NCBI GenBank assembly: GCA_027214125.1
Contig: JAPWHF010000007.1
Span: 1 to 64,000 of the forward strand
From: Zoogloeaceae bacterium G21618-S1
GTDB taxonomy: Bacteria; Pseudomonadota; Gammaproteobacteria; Burkholderiales; Rhodocyclaceae
Direction of reading: 5' to 3'
DNA length: 64,000 nt
This document shows positions 50,218 through 60,930 of this stretch, piece after piece. Each line of letters starts with the position of its first letter. Positions within the stretch are counted from its first letter, which is position 1. Under the pieces are notes generated by a model. That model ran no database searches. It was not told the DNA's origin and worked only from the letters and a program-made list of their open reading frames with translations. The position numbers were made by a program, and so were the translations under genes.

Positions 50218-50298
50218 TCATTGTTTCTCCCGATTTCACTCATAGCGCAAAGAAACCCGGCAGTTGTCGCCTGCTGCCTTATTTGAAAGGAAAGTGCC

Positions 50299-52398
<2,100 letters not shown>

Positions 52399-52416
52399 TC
52401 GACGGTCGGACATGAA

Positions 52417-52445
52417 AAGAGGCACCTGCGGGTGCCTCTTTTTTA
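52417..52445 (+). terminator. Intrinsic terminator after pnp
   Basis: AAGAGGCACC (52417-52426), loop TGCG, GGTGCCTCTT (52431-52440), then five more T. It also sits 45 bases beyond the convergent dksA stop. Confidence 0.92.
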
Positions 52446-52488
52446 TCTGCTGCCGTTTGAACGGCGGCGCGAGTCCAGCCCGGAAGGC

Positions 52489-52914
52489 TTATTTGGCCAC
52501 TTGGCGCTCGCGCATTTCCTCAAGGGTCTTGCAGTCGATGCACATGGTGGCCGTCGGACGCGCTTCCAAGCGTTTCAGGCCGATTTCGACGCCACAGCTG
52601 TCGCAATAGCCATATTCGCCGGATTCGATGCGGCCCAGCGCTTCGTCGATCTTTTTGATGAGCTTGCGCTCACGGTCCCGGTTGCGCAGTTCGAGCGCGA
52701 TATCGGATTCCTGGCTGGCGCGGTCATTGGGGTCGGCGAACACCGTCGCTTCGTCCTGCATGGTGTGAACCGTTCGCTCGATGTCGTCCATCAGCTCGGA
52801 CTTCACACTACTGAGGATTTCGCGAAAATGCGCCTGCTGTTTCTCGCTCATATATTCTTCACCTTTGGTGGGAACATAAGGCGGGAACTGTTTGTGCAGT
52901 GTGTCGTCAGCCAT
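52489..52914 (-). CDS. dksA: RNA polymerase-binding transcription factor DksA
   Basis: 141 residues. Coiled-coil with the acidic tip motif DPNDRASQ (D61, D64) and a C4 zinc finger (C104, C107, C125, C128). DksA enters the RNA polymerase secondary channel and works with ppGpp. The start is ATG 52914 with a GGA just upstream; a second ATG at 52851 would remove the N-terminal 21 residues that are conserved in betaproteobacteria. Confidence 0.95.
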   Translation of the reverse strand: MADDTLHKQFPPYVPTKGEEYMSEKQQAHFREILSSVKSELMDDIERTVHTMQDEATVFADPNDRASQESDIALELRNRDRERKLIKKIDEALGRIESGEYGYCDSCGVEIGLKRLEARPTATMCIDCKTLEEMRERQVAK

Positions 52915-53016
52915 TCCGTCGTACTCGTGGATGTGTGAAGGCGATTTAATATCAGAAAGCAGCAGGGGCCGCAAGTGATGCGCGTTTACCGAAGAAAACG
53001 GGGCGTAAAAATGTGT

Positions 53017-53045
53017 TTGACGGCTTTCCAGAGTCTGTGTAATAT
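53017..53045 (+). promoter_or_regulatory. Promoter of the tRNA cluster
   Basis: TTGACG (53017-53022) and TAATAT (53040-53045) with a 17-base spacer, 12 bases before tRNA-Pro. Confidence 0.85.
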
Positions 53046-53056
53046 TCGCGCCTTCT

Positions 53057-53133
53057 CGGGGTGTAGCGCAGTCCGGTAGCGCGCTTGCTTTGGGAGCAAG
53101 ATGTCGGGGGTTCGAATCCCTCCACCCCGACCA
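53057..53133 (+). tRNA. tRNA-Pro (anticodon TGG)
   Basis: 77 bases with a full cloverleaf: acceptor CGGGGTG/CACCCCG, anticodon loop TTTGGGA (TGG at 53091-53093), T-arm GGGGGTTCGAATCCC, discriminator A and encoded CCA. First of three tRNAs in one transcript. Confidence 0.97.
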
Positions 53134-53158
53134 GGCTCACCCCGATTGCCCGGCGACT

Positions 53159-53235
53159 CTGCCCGTAGCTCAATTGGATAGAGCACCGGCCTTCTAAGCC
53201 GGGGGTTGCAGGTTCGATCCCTGCCGGGCAGACCA
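53159..53235 (+). tRNA. tRNA-Arg (anticodon TCT)
   Basis: 77 bases. Acceptor CTGCCCG/CGGGCAG, anticodon loop CTTCTAA (TCT at 53193-53195), T-arm with GGTTCGATCC, encoded CCA. 25 bases after tRNA-Pro. Confidence 0.97.
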
Positions 53236-53274
53236 GGTTATTCAACCGATGCGAGAGCATCGGTAACAGAAAGT

Positions 53275-53351
53275 GGCGGCATTAGCTCAGTTGGTAGAGC
53301 ATTGGATTGTGATTCCAAGGGTCACCGGTTCGAAACCGGTATGTCGCCCCA
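53275..53351 (+). tRNA. tRNA-His (anticodon GTG)
   Basis: 77 bases including the extra 5' G(-1) opposite C73 that marks tRNA-His. Anticodon loop TTGTGAT (GTG at 53309-53311), T-arm GGTTCGAAACC, encoded CCA. 39 bases after tRNA-Arg. Confidence 0.97.
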
Positions 53352-53361
53352 AAAACAAGAG

Positions 53362-53389
53362 AGGCCTCCGCGAATGCGGGGGCCTTTTT
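53362..53389 (+). terminator. Intrinsic terminator of the tRNA cluster
   Basis: A 10-bp stem AGGCCTCCGC/GCGGGGGCCT (one G-T pair), loop GAAT, then TTTT(T), 11 bases after tRNA-His. Confidence 0.92.
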
Positions 53390-53469
53390 CTTTGTCGTTC
53401 GCGTGGCGGTGCTTTTTCTGATTGCCGTGCGTCAAGACAGAAAGGCAATCTGGTGTTTATCATCGGCGC

Positions 53470-54876
53470 ATGACCTCCGCGCCCACGTCTTCCCAATTGA
53501 CCTTGCGCCTGCAAGATATTCTCATTCGGCTCTCCGACGGTCTGGTGGAGCGCGACGCGCTGGCGCGACGCATTTTGCTGGCCGCGCTCGCCGGTGAGCA
53601 TTCGTTGCTGATCGGTCCGCCGGGCACGGCCAAAAGTGCGCTGGCCCGTCGCTTGCATCTGGCGTTTTCGGATGGCCGCTATTTTGAACGCTTGCTCACC
53701 CGGTTCTCGGTGCCCGAAGAGTTGTTCGGTCCCTTGTCGATCAGCGCGCTCGAGCAGGATCGCTATGAGCGGCATGTTGCCGGTTTTTTGCCCGACGCCA
53801 GCATTGCCTTCATCGACGAAGTGTTCAAGGCTAACAGCGCCATCCTCAACGCCTTGCTGACGCTCTTGAACGAGCGCGAGTTTGACAACGGAGCGGGCCG
53901 GATTCGTTGCCCACTGGTGTCGGTGGTCGGTGCCACCAACGTGGTGCCGGACGATGAGGTGGCCGAGGCGTTTTTTGATCGTTTCCTGATGCGTTTGCCG
54001 GTTGAACCGGTCAGTGCGGGGCAGTTTGCCCAGCTGCTTGCGTCGCCGGCCAATACCGAGATGGCACCATTCGCCGAGCGCTTGTCGTGCGAGGATCTCG
54101 CGTCGCTGGCCGCGGCCGCCAGTCAGGTGCGTGTCCCCGAGGCGGTTGTTGCTTTTCTGGCGCAGCTTCGCGACGCGCTGGACGCCATGGCGGTCAGCGT
54201 ATCGGATCGGCGCTGGGTCAAAGTGGTGTATTTGCTCAAGACCGCGGCGGCGACGGAAGCGCGGTGTGACGTCTCGATGTGGGATCTGTCGATGCTGCCG
54301 CCGTGTCTTGGGGCGGATCGTGACGCGCAGCAGCAGATCGAGGCATGGCTGCTCGAACGCCTGGGGATTCGGGCGGCCATCTCGCCGCCGAGGCTGACAC
54401 GTGTGGTCGAGGCCTTCGAAGCGCAGTTGGCGGCCGAGCTCAAGGCCAATGATCTCGACTACGATGCCGACGGACGCTTGCGCTTCTCGGCCGGCGATCT
54501 GGCGCATGAAGTGGGTGACGCCAAGGGTGGGGCAGGTGCGTTGCGGATGACCTACCAGCGCAAGCGCCGCTACGGCGATGCGCATATCGAAGCACGCACC
54601 CGGCAGGTTGATGCGCTGATTGCGCGCATCGAGCGCTATTGGGCAGAGGTACAGGTTCAGACCGAGGATCTTGCGCAGTACGCAGGCGCCAGCTTGTGGA
54701 TGGACCCAGCGTTCGCGGACGCGGCCCGACAGCGTCTTGGCGGCACCGTGCAGGCGATCGCCGCGCTTGGCGAGCGCGCCACGATGGCGCGGGCCGGTTT
54801 CGAGGCGCTGCCGCGACTGGCCGACGGACAAGGGCGAGTCCCCGATCCCGTCGTTCACGACGCCTGGGACGATTGA
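53470..54876 (+). CDS. ravA: MoxR-family AAA+ ATPase (RavA-like)
   Basis: 468 residues. Walker A GPPGTAKS (49-56), Walker B IAFIDEV (112-118), sensor 1 VSVVGATN, and the MoxR-type FEEVFGPLSI-like stretch (VPEELFGPLSISALEQDRYE). The region after about 330 has the place and size of the RavA LARA/discontinuous C-terminal domain. MoxR ATPases act with VWA proteins as chaperones that mature metal-cofactor or respiratory complexes. ATG 53470 is used since the conserved domain starts there; a frame to 53422 adds 16 residues. First of three genes. Confidence 0.9.
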   Translation: MTSAPTSSQLTLRLQDILIRLSDGLVERDALARRILLAALAGEHSLLIGPPGTAKSALARRLHLAFSDGRYFERLLTRFSVPEELFGPLSISALEQDRYERHVAGFLPDASIAFIDEVFKANSAILNALLTLLNEREFDNGAGRIRCPLVSVVGATNVVPDDEVAEAFFDRFLMRLPVEPVSAGQFAQLLASPANTEMAPFAERLSCEDLASLAAAASQVRVPEAVVAFLAQLRDALDAMAVSVSDRRWVKVVYLLKTAAATEARCDVSMWDLSMLPPCLGADRDAQQQIEAWLLERLGIRAAISPPRLTRVVEAFEAQLAAELKANDLDYDADGRLRFSAGDLAHEVGDAKGGAGALRMTYQRKRRYGDAHIEARTRQVDALIARIERYWAEVQVQTEDLAQYAGASLWMDPAFADAARQRLGGTVQAIAALGERATMARAGFEALPRLADGQGRVPDPVVHDAWDD

Positions 54877-54884
54877 GGTTATTG

Positions 54885-56468
54885 ATGTCTGCGGCCGAGG
54901 CGGTCACGCCGTTGATGTTCTCCGCGCTCGAAGACAAGCTTGCGGCGCTGGAAACGCTGCCGCGCAGTCTGTGGCTGGGCGGAATGACACATTCGCTGGG
55001 CGAGCTCGAATCCCGCATGTCTGCACTCGATGATCTGCGGATTCGTCTCTCGCAGGGCACGCTCCCCGGCGCGAAGGCTTGGCGCTGGCCCGGCGACCCG
55101 CTGGCGGCGCCGTTGGTGGCGGTATTCGAACAGCTCGAACTGGCGCGCCATTGCCAGCGCGAAGCTGCGCTGGCCGATACGGTGCTGATGAGTGCGCTGT
55201 TTCATCTCGATCTCATTGTCGATTATCAGGATCGTGGTGCGAGCGTCTCGCAGGCCGCCCGGATGGCTATCGACGCGTTTTCCGCCGACTGGCGAGATCG
55301 ATGCGGGGTGATGGACGAATTGGCGGCAGCGTTTGGGCAGGTGCCCGACCTGGCCGACAACGACCGCTGGGACCTGCTGGCCGGCTTGTTGCGTAGCACC
55401 AGTTGGCAGGCCGTCTTGCAGGCGCGGCGCTTGATTGAACAGCTGCCAGAACTCGCCGAGGTGATTCGGGGCTTGGGTCGGCGGCACGCCAGTCGTCAGC
55501 TCGACGCGGCCGGCAGTCAACAGACTGAAATCCAGCGTGCGGCACAAGCCACGCGAAATTTTTCGCGCAGCGTGCGCGTGCCCGATCTGCCCGGCGAAAC
55601 CCGCGGCATTCAACGCTCGGACCGCATCAGCCGCATGCTGCCGGTGGAGTCCGTCCTGCTCGGGCACCCAAAGCTTCGACTGGTCTGGCATGCCCGACGT
55701 GCTGAGCGTGCCTTGCTGACCTACGAAGACGATGACCGGATGTCAGAGGTGGTGCACGAGATCAGCACCGTGCATTTGCCGACGCCCGCACCCATGCCTG
55801 CGCCGCGCCCCGAGTTGGGGCCGATGCTCATTTGCGTCGACACCTCCGGCTCCATGCAGGGCGGCGCCGAAGCGGTGGCCAAGGCGGTGGTGCTGGAGGC
55901 GGCGCGTAGCGCCCACGCACAGCAACGCGATTGCCGGGTGTTTGCGTTTGGCGGACCTGGCGAAGTGCTTGAAATTCAGCTGTCGATGGATGTGGATGGC
56001 GTGATGCGCCTGACGCAGTTTCTCGGCCAGGCCTTTCGCGGCGGCACCGATATTGGCGGGCCGCTTGAGCGCTGTCTCGATGCGGTTGCCACGGCACCAT
56101 GGACGCAGGCCGATCTGTTACTTGCTACCGACGGTGCATTTGGCGCGACGCCGGCGCTGGCTGCGCGACTGGTCCGCGTGAAAGCGCATACCGGCTTGCG
56201 TGTGCAAGGCGTACTGATCGGTGATCGGGAGACGGTGGGTTTGCTGGAGTTGTCGGACGCTATCTTCTGGGTGCGTGACTGGCGGCGCTTTGGCGCCAGC
56301 GATGCGGCATCGCCGGTCCACAGCAAGAGTCTTACCGCCGAATACTTCCCCGGGGCGCTCAGAACGCCCGAGAACCGGCGTTCGACGGTGTCGGGTGGTG
56401 AGGCCTCGCAGGCCGTGCGTGCGGGCCAGCACGCGGCACCTGCGCCATCTCCAAAGGATTTCCCATGA
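54885..56468 (+). CDS. viaA: VWA-domain protein (ViaA-like partner of the MoxR ATPase)
   Basis: 527 residues. Helical N-terminal half, then a von Willebrand A domain from about 310: MIDAS motif DTSGS (319-323), threonine in FRGGTDIGGPL and aspartate in LLATDGAFG. In E. coli ViaA stimulates RavA, and the pair has been linked to Fe-S respiratory complexes and aminoglycoside sensitivity. The stretch after about 480 is extra and Ser/Pro/Ala-rich. It begins 8 bases after ravA, and its stop overlaps the DUF364 gene. Confidence 0.88.
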   Translation: MSAAEAVTPLMFSALEDKLAALETLPRSLWLGGMTHSLGELESRMSALDDLRIRLSQGTLPGAKAWRWPGDPLAAPLVAVFEQLELARHCQREAALADTVLMSALFHLDLIVDYQDRGASVSQAARMAIDAFSADWRDRCGVMDELAAAFGQVPDLADNDRWDLLAGLLRSTSWQAVLQARRLIEQLPELAEVIRGLGRRHASRQLDAAGSQQTEIQRAAQATRNFSRSVRVPDLPGETRGIQRSDRISRMLPVESVLLGHPKLRLVWHARRAERALLTYEDDDRMSEVVHEISTVHLPTPAPMPAPRPELGPMLICVDTSGSMQGGAEAVAKAVVLEAARSAHAQQRDCRVFAFGGPGEVLEIQLSMDVDGVMRLTQFLGQAFRGGTDIGGPLERCLDAVATAPWTQADLLLATDGAFGATPALAARLVRVKAHTGLRVQGVLIGDRETVGLLELSDAIFWVRDWRRFGASDAASPVHSKSLTAEYFPGALRTPENRRSTVSGGEASQAVRAGQHAAPAPSPKDFP

Positions 56469-57298
56469 GTTTTGCCAATGACTACCTGAACCAACTCGAG
56501 CAGATCGCCGCGCGTCACCCGTTGCCACGCGTACGCGCGCTGCATTTGCCGCCGCTTGAGGCGGCCGGGAGCAAGAACGGTGAGTTCTGTGCGATTGAGC
56601 TGGACGATGGCGCGCTGGGGTTGTCGTATGTACTGCTAGACGATGCGCTGCGCCAACTGCTCGATCGGCGAGACGCGTTGGGGGTGGTCGGCACCGATGC
56701 CATGACGTTGGCGCGTGCCTACGCAGAGGGTAAAGGCGTCGCACGTACGCTCGGCTTCGCGGCGGCCAATGCGATCACCCGGCATTTTCTTGACCGGGCG
56801 GGCTACACGCCGCCCGACAGCGCGGATTCCGTTGGCGGGCTGCTACCCGAGGCCGGTGACCGCATCGGCATGATCGGCTTCTTCCGGCCGCTGGCCGATC
56901 GCATCGTGGCGTCGGGTGCGCGCCTGGTGGTGGTCGAACTGAATGCCGAGCTTGCCGGCTTGCAAGCGGGCTATGAGGTCACCACCGATGCATCGGCGCT
57001 GGCCCACTGCAACAAGGTGTTGTCGACCAGCACGATCCTGCTCAACGATACGCTCGAACGCATGCTGGGGCTGTGCAAGCAGGCGACTCGCATCGCCTTG
57101 ATCGGCCCCAGCGCCGGTTGCCTGCCGGATGCCTTGTTTGCGCGCGGCGTCAGCTCGCTGGGCGGCAGCTGGGTGACGGATCGCGAGGGCTTCATCGCGG
57201 CGCTGGTGGCGGGTGAGGGTTGGAGCCGTTATGCGCGCAAGTGCGCAGTGACACCGGCTGACTGGCCGGGTTTCGATGCCCTGAGATTGCGTATTTAG
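56465..57298 (+). CDS. DUF364-type protein (putative heavy-metal chelation family)
   Basis: 277 residues. N-terminal domain with RALHLPPLEAAGSKNGEFCA and a C-terminal Rossmann-like DUF364 core: GMIGFFRPLADRIVASGARL, VVVELNAEL, STILLNDTLERMLGL and IALIGPSAGCLPDALFARGV. The family is annotated as putative metal-chelating but has no settled function. Its ATG overlaps the viaA stop (ATGA), so it is translated with the RavA/ViaA pair. It converges with the VOC gene by a 4-base stop overlap. Confidence 0.8.
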   Translation: MSFANDYLNQLEQIAARHPLPRVRALHLPPLEAAGSKNGEFCAIELDDGALGLSYVLLDDALRQLLDRRDALGVVGTDAMTLARAYAEGKGVARTLGFAAANAITRHFLDRAGYTPPDSADSVGGLLPEAGDRIGMIGFFRPLADRIVASGARLVVVELNAELAGLQAGYEVTTDASALAHCNKVLSTSTILLNDTLERMLGLCKQATRIALIGPSAGCLPDALFARGVSSLGGSWVTDREGFIAALVAGEGWSRYARKCAVTPADWPGFDALRLRI

Positions 57299-57678
57299 GC
57301 GGGGTTGGCGACTTCGATCAGGTTACCGTCGGGGTCACGGAAATACACCGACACGATCGGACCGGTGGCGCCGGTGCGCGGGATGGGTCCTTCGAGAATC
57401 GCCACGCCGCATTCGTTCAGATGCGCGATCACTTCGGTCAGCGGTGTGCTGGCAATGAAACACAGGTCGGCGCTGCCTGGCAGCGGCGCTTTGGCATGTG
57501 GTTGCAGCTCGGCGTGATGCTGATGCAGGTTGATCTTCTGGTGGCCGAAGGCAAGCGCCACGCGGCCGCCGCCAAAGACCACTTTTTCCATTTTCATTAC
57601 GCGTGTGTAGAAGTCGCAACTGGCCGCGATGTCGGCGACCGTCAGTACAAGATGGTCGAGGTGACTGATACGCATCAT
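57295..57678 (-). CDS. VOC-family (glyoxalase/dioxygenase fold) protein
   Basis: 127 residues. The beta-alpha-beta-beta-beta repeat is visible: ISHLDHLVLTVADIAASCDF, VALAFGHQKINLHQ, DLCFIAS and VSVYFRDPDGNLIEVANP. Metal ligands by position are H8, H52-56 and E122. Similar virulence-associated or ring-cleavage-like VOC proteins are many; the substrate cannot be assigned. Start is ATG 57678 or the next ATG 57675, overlapping the preceding stop. Confidence 0.88.
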   Translation of the reverse strand: MMRISHLDHLVLTVADIAASCDFYTRVMKMEKVVFGGGRVALAFGHQKINLHQHHAELQPHAKAPLPGSADLCFIASTPLTEVIAHLNECGVAILEGPIPRTGATGPIVSVYFRDPDGNLIEVANPA

Positions 57679-58163
57679 ATTTCTCGTGTTTCTCCGTCGA
57701 TGATGAAGCCGATGGTGCGCCGGGGTGCTTCGGGCTCCACCTTGGCCACATAGCACAGCAACTGGATCGAGGATTGGTGCGCGAGCAGCATGCAGGGCGC
57801 GCCGTTGAGCGTGCCTTCGACCCGGATACCGTGAAAACTCTCTTCGGCCAGCAAGCTGACGTTGATCTGCACGCCGCCATGCAGGATGGCCAGGATCGCC
57901 GGTTGTGCGTCGTCGGGCACCTGGGTGCGCCATTCGGTCACGGTGTCGGCCAGGCGGCGCATCAGGGCACCGGCCGACTGATAGAGATTCTGCTCGGCCG
58001 GATGCGTCGGCTTGGCCGGTGCGGCTTGTGGCACGCCGGCGCCGGGCGGCACGGGGCATTGCATGACCTGGGGCTTGGCGGTGCGGATGCGGGCGATCAT
58101 TTCGTCCGGGCCCACGGCGATGGTGGTGGTGTCGTTCCTGGGCGGTGTCGGGGGCGATGACAT
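57675..58163 (-). CDS. Protein of unknown function
   Basis: 162 residues, soluble. A variable Pro-rich N-terminus is followed by a more ordered part: LYQSAGALMRRLADTVTEWR, AILAILHGGVQINVSLLAEE and MLLAHQSSIQLLCYVAKVEP. No signal peptide and no recognised family. Its stop overlaps the VOC start (4 bases) and its start is 6 bases after the membrane-protein gene, so the three genes form one operon. Confidence 0.68.
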   Translation of the reverse strand: MSSPPTPPRNDTTTIAVGPDEMIARIRTAKPQVMQCPVPPGAGVPQAAPAKPTHPAEQNLYQSAGALMRRLADTVTEWRTQVPDDAQPAILAILHGGVQINVSLLAEESFHGIRVEGTLNGAPCMLLAHQSSIQLLCYVAKVEPEAPRRTIGFIIDGETREI

Positions 58164-58169
58164 GGCGTA

Positions 58170-58799
58170 TCAGAATCCTCTCAGCAGCTCGGTAATGATC
58201 TGTTCGATCGGTGCGATCAGCTCGGGCACGGTGCGGCGAAGCACCACGAACACCAGCAGCGCGATGGCGATCCAGATGGCCAGACGACTCAGCCCGCTGC
58301 CGCCCGTGTCGCGCGGCAGACGGCGTACACCGGTGGCGAGGGCGGTGGTTTTCGAGTGGTCCGGGTCGGGGGTGGCCCGGTGGGTGTGCGTTGCGTGGGT
58401 GTGTGCGGGTGGGGTGTTACGGGTTTTCGGGTTCATGAATTCGGCGAGCTTCCCGGTCAGTTGAATCGCATGTTTGCCATGGTTCAGCAGGGCGGCTGTG
58501 CCGTCGTGTTGTTGCGTGGTGTCGTGTTTGGGCAGCCACACCAGTCCGCCGCCAAAAACTGGATGCATCTGGACCGCATGGCCGGTGGCGTATTCGACCA
58601 CACGGATGCAATTGGTAGCACGGGCCCCGTTGACGACGGCACTGCCCCAACCGGAGCGGTTCACGACCGGGCCAGCGTCGGCGGGCACGCGGTCGGTCAT
58701 GCGCGATACCCGGCGCAGCACGCGCATGATCACACGCCAGATCATGACAAATACAAACAGGCTGAAGATCAGCCCGAAGGGGATGGAGAAGTGGTTCAT
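58170..58799 (-). CDS. Membrane protein of unknown function
   Basis: 209 residues. One hydrophobic segment at each end (FSIPFGLIFSLFVFVMIWRV and LAIWIAIALLVFVVLRRTVP). The middle has GSAVVNGARATNCIRVVEYA and FGGGLVWLPKHDTTQQHDGT, then a His/Thr/Pro-rich linker (TPPAHTHATHTHRATPDPDH) that could bind metal. No family recognised. ATG 58799 starts just before the first membrane segment. First gene of the unknown-VOC operon. Confidence 0.68.
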   Translation of the reverse strand: MNHFSIPFGLIFSLFVFVMIWRVIMRVLRRVSRMTDRVPADAGPVVNRSGWGSAVVNGARATNCIRVVEYATGHAVQMHPVFGGGLVWLPKHDTTQQHDGTAALLNHGKHAIQLTGKLAEFMNPKTRNTPPAHTHATHTHRATPDPDHSKTTALATGVRRLPRDTGGSGLSRLAIWIAIALLVFVVLRRTVPELIAPIEQIITELLRGF

Positions 58800-58948
58800 G
58801 GGCCAGGAGTCAGGCAACGGAAGAGCCAGCCTAGCCGAGCCAGCGGGCTGAGGGCAAGCCGGCGCGCGTACAATCCGCTTTTGCTATTGCGGCGCGCCAC
58901 CTGGGCCGCCGAACCGACGATCGAGACCGATGTGAAAAACGCCCGCAT

Positions 58949-60127
58949 GTGTATGACGCTATACCCGACCTGTTTGCGGAGGCCGGCATGACCGGATCCG
59001 AACAGCCGATGATCGAATGGACCGTAGGTACGCGTACCCACAGCGCGCAGTGGCGCTCCGAGCGGGGCGCGCCGCCGCCGCGTCGGGTGGTGACGGCTGA
59101 CGACACCATGAGCGCCGACACCGCCTACCGGCTGGCCTGCGAGGGCACGGCCTTGCTGTGGAAGGGCGACTATCACAACGCACGCCAGCTTCTGCAGGCG
59201 ATGAGTCGGCGCGTGCAGCGCAGCCGGCGGGGTCCGTCGGACGACAAGTCGATCGCCGAGCGCTTTCATCTGCATCGTCAGGCGCAGGCGCAGCAGGCGC
59301 GCACCTTGGGCATGGTGCTGGTGCCGGTGGCGGCGGGGCATCGTGTGTCGCTGCGGCGCGCGCCGGATGTGGCCGAGGCCTGCACGAGCGTGTTTGGCGC
59401 GGCCAAGGTCGACTACGCCATCTCGCTGCGTGAACTGCTTGGCCTGGTGGGGGCGTATCAGTGGCGCCTCAAGGGCGTGAGCGTGCCCGCGCTGGACGCC
59501 ACGATTACGCCGCACTACGGCGTGTTTTCGCCGATTCGGGGTGAGTATGTGGACCTGGTCGCTCAGGCACCGCTGCCCGCCACCACTCTGGCCTTCGACA
59601 TTGGCACTGGCTCCGGCGTGCTGGCGGCCGTGCTGGTCAAGCGCGGGGTAAAGCAGGTAGTGGCCACCGATACCGACTCGCGGGCGCTGGCGTGTGCCTT
59701 GGACAACCTGACCCAGCTGGGGGTGGCCAAGCAAGTCGCGCTGCAGAAGATGGATCTGTTCCCCGAGGGCCGGGCGCCTTTGATTGTGTGCAATCCGCCC
59801 TGGGTGCCGGCGCGGCCATCGGCCCCGATCGAAGCGGCGGTGTATGACCCTGACAGCCGCATGTTGCGCGGCTTTCTGGCCGGGCTGGCCGAGCATCTCG
59901 CGCCGGGCGGGGAGGGCTGGCTGATTTTGTCGGATCTGGCCGAGCATCTGGGCCTGCGTACGCGCGAAGAATTGCTGGGGTGGATCGACGCCGCCGGCCT
60001 GAGCGTTCGCGATCGACACGAGATCCGTCCGCGCCATGCCAAGGCGCAGGACTCGGACGATCCGCTGCATGCCGCCCGTGCGGCCGAAATGACGACGCTG
60101 TGGCGTCTGGTGGCGAAGCCCGACTAA
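58949..60127 (+). CDS. SAM-dependent methyltransferase (class I, HemK-like)
   Basis: 392 residues. SAM-binding motif I FDIGTGSGVLAAVLVKRGVK (about 215), acidic motif ATDTDSRALACALDN, and the NPPW catalytic loop (LIVCNPPWVPARPS), which marks N-methyltransferases of glutamine, adenine or similar. The N-terminal 200 residues are a family-specific domain with ARQLLQAMSRRV. Substrate unknown. The start is GTG 58949 or ATG 58988. A TACAAT box near 58867 may be its -10. Confidence 0.85.
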   Translation: MYDAIPDLFAEAGMTGSEQPMIEWTVGTRTHSAQWRSERGAPPPRRVVTADDTMSADTAYRLACEGTALLWKGDYHNARQLLQAMSRRVQRSRRGPSDDKSIAERFHLHRQAQAQQARTLGMVLVPVAAGHRVSLRRAPDVAEACTSVFGAAKVDYAISLRELLGLVGAYQWRLKGVSVPALDATITPHYGVFSPIRGEYVDLVAQAPLPATTLAFDIGTGSGVLAAVLVKRGVKQVVATDTDSRALACALDNLTQLGVAKQVALQKMDLFPEGRAPLIVCNPPWVPARPSAPIEAAVYDPDSRMLRGFLAGLAEHLAPGGEGWLILSDLAEHLGLRTREELLGWIDAAGLSVRDRHEIRPRHAKAQDSDDPLHAARAAEMTTLWRLVAKPD

Positions 60128-60131
60128 AGCG

Positions 60132-60845
60132 CTATTGCCAGTCGACGGTGGCGGCAAGCAGATAGCCCGCCCCATACACCGTCTTGATCAGCTTTGCGTG
60201 CTGGGGGTCTTCGTCCAGCCGCCGACGCAGGCGGGAGATGCGCAGGTCGATGCTGCGGTCGAGCGCGCACACGTCCCGCCCGTCGAGCAACTGGTCGCGC
60301 GAGAGGATCTGGTTGGCGTGCTCGAGCAGTACGGTCAGCAGTTGTCCTTCGGCCTGGCTGAGGGTCGTTTCGACGCCGGTCGGGCTGACCAGCGAAAACG
60401 TTGCCAGATCAAAACGCCAGTTTGCGAAACGCGCAATTTTGGGCGTGGCCAGCGGCGATACGACGTTGGCTTGATAACGCCGATAGACGCTGCGCACGCG
60501 GGCAATCAGCTCGCGCGGCTCGAAAGGCTTGGTGACGTAGTCGTCAGCACCGAGCTCCAGCCCGAGCACGCGGTCGTGGGTGTCAGCGCGGGCGGTGACG
60601 ATGAGCAGCCCGAAGCCGTAGCTGGCGCGCAGCTGGCTCACCACTTGCAGTCCGTCCATGTCCGGTAGGCCGAGGTCGAGAATCGTGATGTGCGGTGGCT
60701 GGACGCGCAGTTGGCGAAGAAAGTCGCCGCCGGTGGAGAAGACCTTGCAGCGAAAATCGAACTTGAGCAGCGTTTTTTCGATCAGTTGCGCCACACGAAA
60801 ATCGTCTTCGACAATGTAGATCAGTGGCCGCTTTGCGTCGGTCAT
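60132..60845 (-). CDS. OmpR/PhoB-type response regulator
   Basis: 237 residues. Receiver with acidic pair in YIVEDDFRVAQL, phospho-acceptor Asp in ITILDLGLPDMDGLQVV and Lys in VTKPFEP. The winged helix ends in KLIKTVYGAGYLLAATV. The most likely partner is the hybrid kinase encoded 85 bases upstream on the same strand. The binding-domain segment FSLVSPTGVETTLSQAEGQL is somewhat unlike standard PhoB. Confidence 0.9.
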   Translation of the reverse strand: MTDAKRPLIYIVEDDFRVAQLIEKTLLKFDFRCKVFSTGGDFLRQLRVQPPHITILDLGLPDMDGLQVVSQLRASYGFGLLIVTARADTHDRVLGLELGADDYVTKPFEPRELIARVRSVYRRYQANVVSPLATPKIARFANWRFDLATFSLVSPTGVETTLSQAEGQLLTVLLEHANQILSRDQLLDGRDVCALDRSIDLRISRLRRRLDEDPQHAKLIKTVYGAGYLLAATVDWQ

Positions 60846-60930
60846 GAATGGTTCTCCTTTTGCTGTGCTGGCCGGGTGCTTTCGGTGCCGTGCCGCCGAC
60901 GCGCTGCGCTGTCGCCGGGAATCTGATTCT

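Noticed and set aside
53057-53351. tRNA cluster as an integration site of a genomic island
   Set aside because: No integrase, no repeated tRNA 3' end and no phage genes in the flanking sequence; ravA-viaA and dksA are ordinary neighbours.
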